A stretch of DNA of 64,000 nucleotides from Drouetiella hepatica Uher 2000/2452 (lineage in GTDB: Bacteria > Cyanobacteriota > Cyanobacteriia > Elainellales > Elainellaceae): NCBI GenBank assembly GCA_019359505.1, contig JAHHHD010000002.1:248001-312000 (forward strand), in the 5' to 3' direction. Shown here one piece after another: positions 56,782 through 64,000 of this stretch (its first letter is position 1; every line of letters begins with the position of its first letter). The position numbers and the translations under genes are program-made. Below the pieces are notes generated by a model. The model was not told where the DNA came from. It worked only from the letters and a program-made list of their open reading frames with translations, and did no database searches.

Positions 56782-57723
56782 TCACCGACTCTGTGCCTGC
56801 TGCAAAAGTTGAGCCGATCGCTCCACCCATTGCGTATTGCCCTGAGCCGCAAAGAGATCTCTGGCGTACTGCAAAACCCGCTGAGCTTCCGTAGAGTTGT
56901 CCTGCTGCATAAACACTAACCCTGCGCCATAGTAAGCATTGGGGTAATTGGGGTTAGCCTCCGCCGATCGCCGAAATGAATCCAAGGCGCGATTGAGATT
57001 GCCCTGCTGATACCAGATAGTCCCCAGACTGTAATGCGCTTCTGAGTAACGCGGGTTTAGCGTCACGGCGCGTTGTAGAGCCTCAGTTGCCGCCGCAGTT
57101 TGCCCCTGTTGCAAATAGATTAAGCCAAGGTGGTAGGACGGCTCGGCAGCATTGGTGCTGAGCTGGGCGGCTTTTTTGAACTCGACGATCGCCCGATCAG
57201 TCTGTCTCTGCTGTTGGTAAACCAGACCCAAATTGTAATGTCCTAGCCCCAAATTGGGATCGAGCAAGACAGCACGCTGCAAGTATTCTGAAGCCTGAGT
57301 AAGATTGCCACCCTCCAGCAACGCCGCCCCCAAACTGGCATAGGCTAGGGCAAAACCCGGATCGGCTTGCAGCGCCTGATAGAAGGAGTTAGCCGCTGCC
57401 TGAAGGTTTCCCTGCTGGCGCAGCGCTAAACCCAGATTGTAGTGTGCAGGAGCAAAGGCTGGATTGAGCGCCGCAGCTTGACGAAAGGCAGCGATCGCTG
57501 GCTCTAACTGTCCCTGCTGCACATACTGTACCCCAATCGCCATTTGTCCCTCAGCCGTCTGAGCATCAGGCTGAGCGGATTGCCTTTCTAGCGTTGGCAA
57601 GGACTGCGCCCAACTCAAGGGTGCCAAACCAGTTGTCATCAGGGTTGCCCCGATCGCCATTAGCACCCAAGCCGCTAGATCTCGACTCAACCACCTGCCT
57701 TTCAAATCCCAAAGCCTACCCAT
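56782..57723 (-). CDS. Exported TPR-repeat protein
   Basis: 313 residues. A signal sequence (DLAAWVLMAIGATLMTTGLA) is followed by about seven tetratricopeptide repeats from residue 55 onward, each with the A8-G-A-L-Y core pattern (for example FAPAHYNLGLALRQQGNLQA, PNLGLGHYNLGLVYQQQRQT, PRYSEAHYSLGTIWYQQGNL). It is a protein-interaction scaffold, likely periplasmic or thylakoid-lumenal. The following methyltransferase gene starts 4 nt after its stop, which suggests translational coupling, though no functional link is evident. Confidence 0.9.
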   Translation of the reverse strand: MGRLWDLKGRWLSRDLAAWVLMAIGATLMTTGLAPLSWAQSLPTLERQSAQPDAQTAEGQMAIGVQYVQQGQLEPAIAAFRQAAALNPAFAPAHYNLGLALRQQGNLQAAANSFYQALQADPGFALAYASLGAALLEGGNLTQASEYLQRAVLLDPNLGLGHYNLGLVYQQQRQTDRAIVEFKKAAQLSTNAAEPSYHLGLIYLQQGQTAAATEALQRAVTLNPRYSEAHYSLGTIWYQQGNLNRALDSFRRSAEANPNYPNAYYGAGLVFMQQDNSTEAQRVLQYARDLFAAQGNTQWVERSAQLLQQAQSR

Positions 57724-57806
57724 GTGCGATCGCCTATGATTCCAACATTCACTACTCTATATCCATCCTCTTATGAAGAGTTATGAGGAAGAGCCAAAGG
57801 AGCCAT

Positions 57807-58616
57807 TCACTCAACCTTCATAGGCTGAAAAAGTACAGGCTGAAGAATAGCATGACTGCTTTCAAATAAAGAAACGACTTTTTCAACCACCTCAGGATAG
57901 TAATTGTGAGCAAACTGACGAAACTCTCCCGAAGCTACCATTCCGCCCCAGCAGTGCAGCAGATGAGCCTGGTGTTTTCCAAATCTTGATTCGGCATCTA
58001 TGGGAGACACATTGTAGGTCTTGGGCAGCTGTATCACGGGAACTTGCGTTTTATGAAGCGCCCTCACCAGCGCCAGCTGATCATGTTTTTGAAATTTTCG
58101 CCACTCTTCATGCCACTGCTGAAACAGGGTTTGAACTGCCAGCGTATCGCGCCAAAGCATCACCCCGCTATTAAAGTGTGTGGTACTTCCGGGTAAACGT
58201 TGCAGGGTGTAGGTTTTCTCCTCCAGCGCCACATGGTCACACAAAGCTACTCTGGGCAGTCGGTCAGTCACCATTGCAAAATCGCCGTAGACAAGGTGAT
58301 TCCAGAGATCACAAATAGGCTGAAGCGGCAGAATATCTGCATCTAAAAACAGCGTTTCCTGATAAGGACTCAGGAGATTGAGGCAGGTCTTGATCTGTCG
58401 AGATGAAAAGGGATGAGTATCAATTTCACCTGGACTGAGAAACTTAGGCGTGATGCTATGGCTGTGCAGCGGCAGAAATTTCAACAAAGGCTGATCAGAA
58501 ATTAACGTAATAGATATTTCGGGTTCCTGCTGGCGTAGAGCCATTGCGCTAATTAATGCAGCTTCCAGATAAGCCAAATTAGTTGCACCACAGTAAACCA
58601 CTCCTCGACTACTCAT
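57807..58616 (-). CDS. GT8-like glycosyltransferase / nucleotide-sugar transferase family
   Basis: 269 residues. The metal-binding DxD is in LFLDADILPLQPICDLW, and TTHFNSGVMLWRDTLA resembles the family's NAG/NSG acceptor site. N-terminal VYCGATNLAYLEAALISA fits the GT-A start. Length fits GT8 or a related GT-A fold. No other polysaccharide genes adjoin, so donor and acceptor are unknown. Confidence 0.75.
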   Translation of the reverse strand: MSSRGVVYCGATNLAYLEAALISAMALRQQEPEISITLISDQPLLKFLPLHSHSITPKFLSPGEIDTHPFSSRQIKTCLNLLSPYQETLFLDADILPLQPICDLWNHLVYGDFAMVTDRLPRVALCDHVALEEKTYTLQRLPGSTTHFNSGVMLWRDTLAVQTLFQQWHEEWRKFQKHDQLALVRALHKTQVPVIQLPKTYNVSPIDAESRFGKHQAHLLHCWGGMVASGEFRQFAHNYYPEVVEKVVSLFESSHAILQPVLFQPMKVE

Positions 58617-58790
58617 AGAAAAATATCCTGAACACTGCTGCTCATTATTTCAGAGATAGTCTCTCAGTACAGGTAATATTCTAAACAAGGCGATGGGTCA
58701 TTCAAAGCTTCTAAACGATCGCCCCAGAATTAGGGATGCCAACCCCTTGCTAAACTGGTAGAGAGCCAAGGATTTTTTAGGTATCGTAGA

Positions 58791-59192
58791 TTGAAAAAGA
58801 AACACACCAACGCTTTGCTACTGGCGCTGTTGAATTCTTTAGCTGATTTTGATGGGCAGGTGCCGCCAGCAGCATTGCCCATCCTGGACGAATTGCAGCA
58901 GCGATCGGATACATTGCCGCCCCTGTATGCCGATGTTTTTGGGCTATTCCCTTCAGCCACCTGCGCAGATTTAGTGCAGCATATTGATTCCCTGCCGCAA
59001 GATCAGGTGGCGATCGCCAGCTATGCGTTTCAGATTTTTCGCTCCTATGAGCAAATGTTAAGAATTGACACAACCCAGATGTCTCCCGAACAGAGGGCAG
59101 CCTGTGAGTCGCAGATGGAGCGAATTCGGTCTTTGGTGAATCGCGCTAAGTCTGCCATGGTGGAAACCCCAGAAGACAAGCCTCCAGAATAG
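58791..59192 (+). CDS. Hypothetical cyanobacterial protein
   Basis: 133 residues, helical, soluble. The apparent start is TTG 58791, as no in-frame ATG or GTG precedes the conserved-looking KKKHTNALLLALLNSLADF. A later Met (MLRIDTTQM) would remove most of the protein. Other segments are DVFGLFPSATCADLVQHID and EQRAACESQMERIRSLVNRA. I recognise no domain. Confidence 0.55.
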   Translation: MKKKHTNALLLALLNSLADFDGQVPPAALPILDELQQRSDTLPPLYADVFGLFPSATCADLVQHIDSLPQDQVAIASYAFQIFRSYEQMLRIDTTQMSPEQRAACESQMERIRSLVNRAKSAMVETPEDKPPE

Positions 59193-59254
59193 CTCTTGAA
59201 AGTTGAGCAAGGCTCGCGTACAAAATAAAACCCAAAAACGGTAGTCCTCAAAAT

Positions 59255-59305
59255 GTACTGATTTTTTATGGGGTGGTCTTTGCCTACTCCATAAAAAATC
59301 AGTAC
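59255..59305. repeat. 17-bp stem hairpin
   Basis: GTACTGATTTTTTATGG and its exact complement separated by 17 nt. Possible terminator of the preceding gene, or a repeat element; the flanking GTAGTCCTCAAAATG recurs partly at 27608 and 36430. Confidence 0.7.
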
Positions 59306-59414
59306 GTGAATACCAGTACCCCAAAAACTATTGCAGGTTAGTTTACGCGATGTGCAACTTGATCTGAAAGTCTTGTAGGGTAGACATCTTGTCCATCCGA
59401 ATCTGGGCAGGTAA

Positions 59415-59509
59415 TACCGATTTAAACGAATTTGTGGGCACATCGAACCTCAGAAGGGGCTTGGCAATGCCAAGCCCGTACCAGGATCTGTTGTGGTTCC
59501 AATTCAAAT
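59415..59509. repeat. Family F dispersed repeat, copy 2 (inverted)
   Basis: Reverse-complement match to 27495-27590 (for example TTGTGGGCACATCGAACCTC). Not coding. Confidence 0.8.
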
Positions 59510-59544
59510 GGGTACAAGATGCCTGCCCCATGTAGATCAAAAGC

Positions 59545-59607
59545 TTTAGAAAAAGAGTGGCACATCGCGTTAGTTTGTGATCCTGAGGAAGTAGACGAGG
59601 CGATCGT
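59545..59607 (+). pseudogene. Possible C-terminal gene fragment of about 20 codons
   Basis: An in-frame run KALEKEWHIALVCDPEEVDE then AIV and a stop reads like the end of a real protein, with no start or upstream domain left. Family not recognised; it may be an ORF remnant cut by the family F repeat. Confidence 0.3.
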
Positions 59608-59812
59608 CTAACCAATCCAAACTTTGTGCAGACTCGTATAATTTTCTAAGCATCAATAAAACCCAATCAACTTTGAGTGAGTTTTAGCTGAATCAATCCA
59701 ATCCACTTTCATTCTCGTAATCATATACAGAACAGTGGAAGAGCATAACTCGCAGCTTCCCTAATGCTGTTCATCATAGGTATCTTGAGCGTGAAGAAAG
59801 GAGAATACTAGC

Positions 59813-60481
59813 GTGAATGACGATAATTTTGATCTGAGCCAAATGCGCTCCCGTCGTAGTAAAGTCCTCTCTCGTCGGGGGATTTTGGTAGGAGGAACGA
59901 TCGCAGGGTTATCAAGCGCGATCGGGCTTTCAGCGCTCTCGGCAGGATCGAGTCAGGCTTTAGGAATGGCTGCTTCAGGTGATGCTGAAGTCTTAAATCA
60001 GGCGCTATTTTATGAGCATCAAGCCATTTGGGCTTATCAATTTGCGGCTGGCAAGCTCAGCAACTCCAATGTAGGTCAAGCTGTCTTAGCTGTAGCACAA
60101 GGCAACTTGCGCGATCATATGGCGCATCGCGATAAGCTCACTGAAGTCGTTAAAAGTCTAGGAGCAACTCCTGCGGTCGCGGCAAGCAGCTACGATCTCT
60201 CTTCTTATATTCAGCGGGGTGAAGGCAACATTGATAGCGATGTCAATATTGCAAAGCTGGCGCTGGCGCTGGAAACGGATGCAGCGATCGCCTACGCAAC
60301 CGAGATTGCTAAGCTCAAAACTCCTGCGCTAATCACCGCAGGGGCCAGCATTGGTTCTGATGAGGCAGCTCATGCAACCGCAATTCGCGCTGCCTTTGTG
60401 TCGCTTGGGGTGAGTATTCCCATTGTTCCTGCCTCTTTCGTGAGCGCTGACAGCCGCAGCCAGTGGGTGCTGAAAGTTTAG
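59813..60481 (+). CDS. Tat-exported ferritin-like domain protein (DUF4439)
   Basis: 222 residues, start GTG 59813. A twin-arginine signal (SRRGILVGGTIAGLSSAIGL) is followed by a DUF4439 ferritin-like four-helix domain: LNQALFYEHQAIWAYQFAAG, VAQGNLRDHMAHRDKLTEVV and LALETDAAIAYATEIAKL, with the conserved Glu/His pairs (YEHQ, RDHMAH). The metal site could bind iron or be structural. The Tat signal sends it folded to the periplasm or thylakoid lumen. A strong terminator follows at 60535. Confidence 0.88.
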   Translation: MNDDNFDLSQMRSRRSKVLSRRGILVGGTIAGLSSAIGLSALSAGSSQALGMAASGDAEVLNQALFYEHQAIWAYQFAAGKLSNSNVGQAVLAVAQGNLRDHMAHRDKLTEVVKSLGATPAVAASSYDLSSYIQRGEGNIDSDVNIAKLALALETDAAIAYATEIAKLKTPALITAGASIGSDEAAHATAIRAAFVSLGVSIPIVPASFVSADSRSQWVLKV

Positions 60482-61297
60482 AGCATACAGCTCAGCCAAT
60501 TTTGTAAGATTCAATTGATCCCGTGAAACAACTCAGCCCGTAAAATCCCCAAACCGGATTTTACGGGCTTTACTTTTAAGCAGTGCTGAGGACTAAACCT
60601 AATGTCGATCCCAAAGAGCGGCCATTTGTGACGCAGATGACAAATAGCGGTTTCATTGATAACGATTAGCAATGTTACGCAATTGATCCACCTAAACAGG
60701 CTCAATTCATTATGGGCAAGTCGCTTGACCTCTGTAAAACAGCGATCCCTGATGTAAAAGAACATTGAAAAATTTTATGAAATGTTGCAGATACTTGATC
60801 CCGTTGCTAAGGTGTGCAGATAGTTCACCTGCTAACCCATCTGGAATAGACCCTCTGACATAGATCGTCTTGTCCAGATTGTTTGGCACTGAAGAGAGAA
60901 GCTCCGATGCGATATCTCAATGTCTACAGCCCCCTGTTGACTCCCTGTTGAACAGTTTCTGTTGACAAGCATTGTTCCTTCTTAACATTCTTTTTAATTC
61001 ACTTAACCTTTCCACTTTATCCGGATCAACTTGAAGGCTCCTCAAGCGGTTGCCCCCACTGGCTAGAGTCTGAGTCCTCAGCGTTCCCAAACAGGGCATG
61101 GAACCCGTAGCAACTCATGAGACAAATTGCAAGCTGCGTCCTTTGAAGGACTCAATACCCGGACGCAAGCCACTCTAAATCCACGCATTCTGTTCAACTG
61201 CATTCGATGCTCTGATTTCGGCAAGTTTTTGCAAGCTGATTCAGACAAGATTTAGTCTCTTGAATGCAGCGAGACTCGTATTTAGGAGGTTCTGACT
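60482..61297. other. 816-bp intergenic region upstream of the SDR gene
   Basis: Contains the terminator at 60535-60569. Beyond that no gene is supported. A small stem (GCGTCC ... GGACGC, about 61136-61166) is the only structured part; a small RNA or long leader is possible but not shown. Confidence 0.4.
60535..60569 (+). terminator. Rho-independent terminator after the ferritin-like gene
   Basis: A 14-bp stem AGCCCGTAAAATCC / GGATTTTACGGGCT, loop CCAAACC, then a T-rich tail. Confidence 0.88.
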
Positions 61298-62116
61298 GTG
61301 AATATTTTAGGAAAGACGGCTCTCGTTACCGGAGCCTCACGGGGAATTGGTAAAGCGATCGCCTTGGAACTTGCCCGCCAAGGAGCGGCAAGGCTGCTGC
61401 TGGTGGCGCGAAATCAGCAGCTCTTGATGGAGGTGGCAGAAGAAGTAGAGGCACTGGGCGCGGAAGCCGTGGTGCTGCCGCTCGACTTGACGCAGGTGGT
61501 AGAGGTGAATGTGGCAATCGCCCAAGCTTGGCGAAACTATGGCGCGATTCACCTGCTGATTAACTGTGCAGGCGTGGCACATCAAGCCTCCTTTTTGCAG
61601 ACAAAGTTGCCAGATGTGCAGGAAGAAATCGCCGTGAATTTGGTGGGAATGTACACAATCACGCGATTCGTGGCGCGGCGGATGGTGGCAAAAGGCGAAG
61701 GCAAAATTGTCAATGTTTCTAGCCTGATGGGCAAGCTTGCGGCTCCCACCATGGCAACCTACTCGGCAACGAAATTTGCCATTCTCGGATTCACTCAGGC
61801 ATTGCGCGGAGAGCTAGCTGCCCACAATGTGCAGGTCATGGCGCTGCTGCCTTCTCTGACAGATACTGACATGGTGCGAGAATTTCGCTGGTTTCGCTGG
61901 GTGATGCCCATGTCGCCCGAACAGGTGGCGCAGTCGCTGATTGCCGGACTGAAGCGAGAATCCCCTGAAATCCTGGTGGGCTGGCAGAGCCATCTGGCAG
62001 TTTGGGGCGATCGCCTCATGCCAGGTCTAATGGAGAAGCTGCTGCGGAGTGCGGCTCCATCGATGCGAGGCGATCGGTTTGTGAAGTTTAGGAGAGCCGG
62101 GGTTTCTGTCCCCTAG
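61298..62116 (+). CDS. Short-chain dehydrogenase/reductase
   Basis: 272 residues of the classical SDR family. The Rossmann cofactor motif TGASRGIGKAIALELARQG is near the N-terminus, followed by NCAGVAHQASF, the catalytic Ser in IVNVSSLMGKLA and Tyr/Lys in YSATKFAILGF. The C-terminal extension after the core is about 30 residues. An excellent Shine-Dalgarno (AGGAGG) precedes the GTG start at 61298. The substrate is unknown; NADPH is suggested by the basic residue after the Gly motif (VARNQQ). Confidence 0.93.
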   Translation: MNILGKTALVTGASRGIGKAIALELARQGAARLLLVARNQQLLMEVAEEVEALGAEAVVLPLDLTQVVEVNVAIAQAWRNYGAIHLLINCAGVAHQASFLQTKLPDVQEEIAVNLVGMYTITRFVARRMVAKGEGKIVNVSSLMGKLAAPTMATYSATKFAILGFTQALRGELAAHNVQVMALLPSLTDTDMVREFRWFRWVMPMSPEQVAQSLIAGLKRESPEILVGWQSHLAVWGDRLMPGLMEKLLRSAAPSMRGDRFVKFRRAGVSVP

Positions 62117-62140
62117 CATGTATCGCTTTAAAGTCTAAAC

Positions 62141-62187
62141 GGGGATTTTTTTGAGAGGCGCGCTTCGCGCCTCTCAAAAAAATCCCC
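62141..62187. repeat. 22-bp stem hairpin repeat after the SDR gene
   Basis: GGGGATTTTTTTGAGAGGCG continues through a CG apex, loop CTT, then its exact complement. Lies between convergent genes and could terminate both; the stem apex resembles the GC-rich cores of the other repeats. Confidence 0.8.
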
Positions 62188-62210
62188 CTCATGACCAGCC
62201 TAAATTGGTA

Positions 62211-63995
62211 CTAGAACAATAGATCTGCGCCAATCTCATTCAAGTCTAGGGTATGGAGACTGCCTTGCTGACCTGTCCAAGTTGCCACCAGCAAGCCGCG
62301 CTGATCAAAGGGGGCGATCGCCGTAATCGGCTCAGGAAAGGTAAGCTGCCCCAACTGCCGCCCCTCAAAATCTAGCAGAAGAATTTGTCCAGCAGAATTT
62401 GCCAGAATATAGCCCCAGTCTGTTGCCGCCAACAGCGTCGGCTCAATGCTGATGGCAAACCGCCGAATGCGATACGGCTTCAGGTCAATCACCCCGATTG
62501 TCTGAGGTTGATAGCGATCGATTGCTAACAGCTGGTAGGGCTTTTGGGTGACTATAGCCTGATCGAGGTGAAAGGGAAGCAGCAGTGATGCAACATAGCT
62601 GCCTCGGCGCGTAAACGCCTTGATCAAGGTTTGGGAACTACTCGGTGATCCAGAAGAAACCGATTCTCCGATTGCAACCTGCATGGCAATCACCACATGG
62701 CGATTATCCAACGCAAAGATCTGCGGATGAACGGGTAACCTTTTTTTGAAAAACACTTCGACGGGTGCAGTCGCTAACTTCATCGATCGCTTGGACAGGC
62801 GTGCGAATGACAGGGTATATTCTCCTTGAACACTGCCTCCTTGAACACTGGGAATCACGCTTGCTAACCAGTCACCCTGGGGAGAAATCGCCGTCACGCC
62901 TGTAGGCACTCGTGCCTGAATGGGCATCAGTCGAGAATTATTGGTAGGCGTGGGCATGAGATAAACCGACCGCCCTGTCACCACAAAACAGCCCTGCGAT
63001 CGCATCGACAGCAGATCTACAGGCTCTTGCAGCAGGATATGGCTACAGGCTACAGGCAGGGCAGAATGCAGATTCTTCGGGGACGACAGCAGAGAGGTGG
63101 CATAGCGATCGCAAATGACGCGCCCAGTTGTGACTCGATAGAGCGAGTTTTCTAGGACGGCCAGAGCCGTTATGGGTTGATCTAAAGACTGCTTTTGCTG
63201 AACGTGAAGGATGCACTCTGGCGGCTCGGTGATGGGGGTGAGCAAGGGCACCATATTTGCATTCAGCTCTGGGGAAGAAGCGATCGCTTGCACCGCCATC
63301 AGCATTTCGGTTGCAGACTTAAACCGACGGGCAGAGAGCTTTTGCAACGCCGTCAGAATGATCGGTCGCCAAGCAGCCGGGATGGCATCAGGCAGGGTGA
63401 CGGGCTGATTTAGGTGAGCCGATCTCAGCTCTAAGGGGGTGCCCGAAAAAGGTCTATGACCTGCCGCCAGCTCAAATAGCAGTACGCCAACTGAATAGAG
63501 ATCAGAAGTGTGCGAGTATTCACCGTAAAACCGCTCTGGAGCCATGTATGCCGGAGATCCGGTGCTGCTAGTCTCTCGGTCTTGCACCTCCTGACTGAGG
63601 CGAGCGATGCCAAAGTCAGAAATTTTTGCAACCCAACCATCGAGCTGCACTGACACCAAAATGTTCTCAGGCTTGATATCACAGTGGACAATGCCGCGAT
63701 CGTGGGCATGAGCCAGTCCCTTCAAAACATCGATCACCAGCTTCAAGCTTTGCGGCAAGCTCAGCCGATTCTCTTCAGTCATCAGGCTGCGCAGAGTGCC
63801 CCCTTCGCAGTAATCCATCACCAAGTGCCGCCCTGTTGCCATATGCTCTACGGCTTGACAGGCGACAATATTGGGGTGACGTAAGCTCAGCAAAAATCGC
63901 AGCTCACGCAAAAACTTGTGGGTGGGAAAGCGCTGATGATCTAATCGCTTCAAGGCAACCAAGCGACCATTTTGCCGAGAAGCAGCGCAATACAC
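62211..63995 (-). CDS. Ser/Thr protein kinase (N-terminus cut by window end)
   Basis: At least 594 residues are visible. The glycine-rich loop lies past the window end. The kinase domain shows VALKRLDHQ (ATP Lys), the catalytic loop IVHCDIKPENILV (Asp/Asn) and the DFG-like ISDFGIARLSQ, then STGSPAYMAPERF. After about residue 240 a long C-terminal region (FNPLTPITEPPECI... LNEIGADLLF) looks like a beta-propeller-type WD-like sensor: repeated patterns such as GVTAISPQGDWLASVI and QIFALDNRHVVIAMQ. This layout is common in cyanobacterial Pkn-type kinases. Cytoplasmic, single gene. The true start is outside the window. Confidence 0.9.
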   Translation of the reverse strand: MYCAASRQNGRLVALKRLDHQRFPTHKFLRELRFLLSLRHPNIVACQAVEHMATGRHLVMDYCEGGTLRSLMTEENRLSLPQSLKLVIDVLKGLAHAHDRGIVHCDIKPENILVSVQLDGWVAKISDFGIARLSQEVQDRETSSTGSPAYMAPERFYGEYSHTSDLYSVGVLLFELAAGHRPFSGTPLELRSAHLNQPVTLPDAIPAAWRPIILTALQKLSARRFKSATEMLMAVQAIASSPELNANMVPLLTPITEPPECILHVQQKQSLDQPITALAVLENSLYRVTTGRVICDRYATSLLSSPKNLHSALPVACSHILLQEPVDLLSMRSQGCFVVTGRSVYLMPTPTNNSRLMPIQARVPTGVTAISPQGDWLASVIPSVQGGSVQGEYTLSFARLSKRSMKLATAPVEVFFKKRLPVHPQIFALDNRHVVIAMQVAIGESVSSGSPSSSQTLIKAFTRRGSYVASLLLPFHLDQAIVTQKPYQLLAIDRYQPQTIGVIDLKPYRIRRFAISIEPTLLAATDWGYILANSAGQILLLDFEGRQLGQLTFPEPITAIAPFDQRGLLVATWTGQQGSLHTLDLNEIGADLLF

Positions 63996-64000
63996 TTGAC

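Larger units (their letters stand above)
59193..59812. other. Intergenic region with a hairpin, an inverted family F repeat and a possible gene remnant
   Basis: 620 bp. It holds a 17-bp stem (59255-59305), the family F repeat (59415-59509), a short decayed reading frame (59545-59607) and an A+T-rich stretch before the ferritin-like gene, where its promoter should be. Confidence 0.5.

Noticed and set aside
59343-59615. A 90-codon minus-strand frame across the family F repeat
   Set aside because: The frame is largely the noncoding repeat, and the other copy at 27495 does not keep it open.
60511-60765. An 84-codon minus-strand frame after the ferritin-like gene
   Set aside because: It starts with no ribosome site and runs through the terminator hairpin of the neighbouring gene.
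60780-61290. A 6S RNA or other known RNA gene
   Set aside because: No conserved long stem or known sequence motif could be recognised.

Overview
The window is a stretch of a filamentous-type cyanobacterial chromosome. The evidence is the very high density of the HIP1 octamer GCGATCGC, a split DnaE intein of the cyanobacterial type, a CyanoP/PsbP-like lipoprotein, the magnesium-chelatase subunit ChlD, a four-ACT aspartate kinase, a glycine-rich RRM protein and a PEP-CTERM protein. Gene order is mosaic: mostly single genes or two- to four-gene operons on both strands, separated by hairpin repeats and decayed insertion sequences. The species cannot be named from the sequence alone.

Layout. 1-4.2 kb: end of a PuuE-like allantoinase, a 2OG-Fe(II) oxygenase, a CorC/HlyC membrane protein, an O-methyltransferase and a PEP-CTERM protein. 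4.6-9.2 kb: the replicative polymerase gene dnaE, broken into dnaE-N with the N-intein and dnaE-C with the C-intein. The halves lie on the same strand only 650 bp apart, with a Uma2-family nuclease-fold gene between them. This is the most unusual feature of the window. 9.2-11.5 kb: a graveyard holding a chimeric IS701/IS630 transposase remnant, a three-repeat CRISPR remnant and an HTH gene truncated on both sides. 11.5-19.5 kb: a GH116 glycosidase, a GGCT-fold protein, a GAF/kinase-like protein without its phospho-histidine, an IS1-like pseudogene and a dynamin/Era-type GTPase. 19.7-27.4 kb: a low-complexity secreted protein, uvrB, an L,D-transpeptidase-like protein, an orphan OmpR-type regulator, a protealysin-like M4 peptidase, a peptidoglycan-binding protein and a lipoprotein.

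27.7-34.7 kb: a small protein, an AspH-like oxygenase, then ktrB and ktrA (potassium uptake), anmK, a hypothetical gene, a MarR-GNAT fusion with a tandem operator, and an ABC ATPase. 34.8-44.3 kb: a PrsW-like protease, chlD, an anchored alpha/beta hydrolase, a hicBA toxin-antitoxin pair flanked by a 231-bp direct duplication, DUF29, isoaspartyl peptidase, DUF2256, a SPOUT RNA methyltransferase and an RNA-binding protein. 44.5-53.4 kb: glgX, cysC, an FTR1 iron permease, rhodanese plus hrcA, lysC and tRNA-Val(UAC). 53.5-64 kb: DUF2227, mazG, psbP-like, a TPR protein plus an orphan DNA methyltransferase, GT8, a Tat-dependent ferritin-like protein, an SDR, and a Ser/Thr kinase cut by the window end.

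The intergenic DNA carries at least five families of palindromic repeats. Several have constant outer arms with differing central stems, and their termini suggest non-autonomous elements (MITEs). Some have become gene leaders or have truncated genes.
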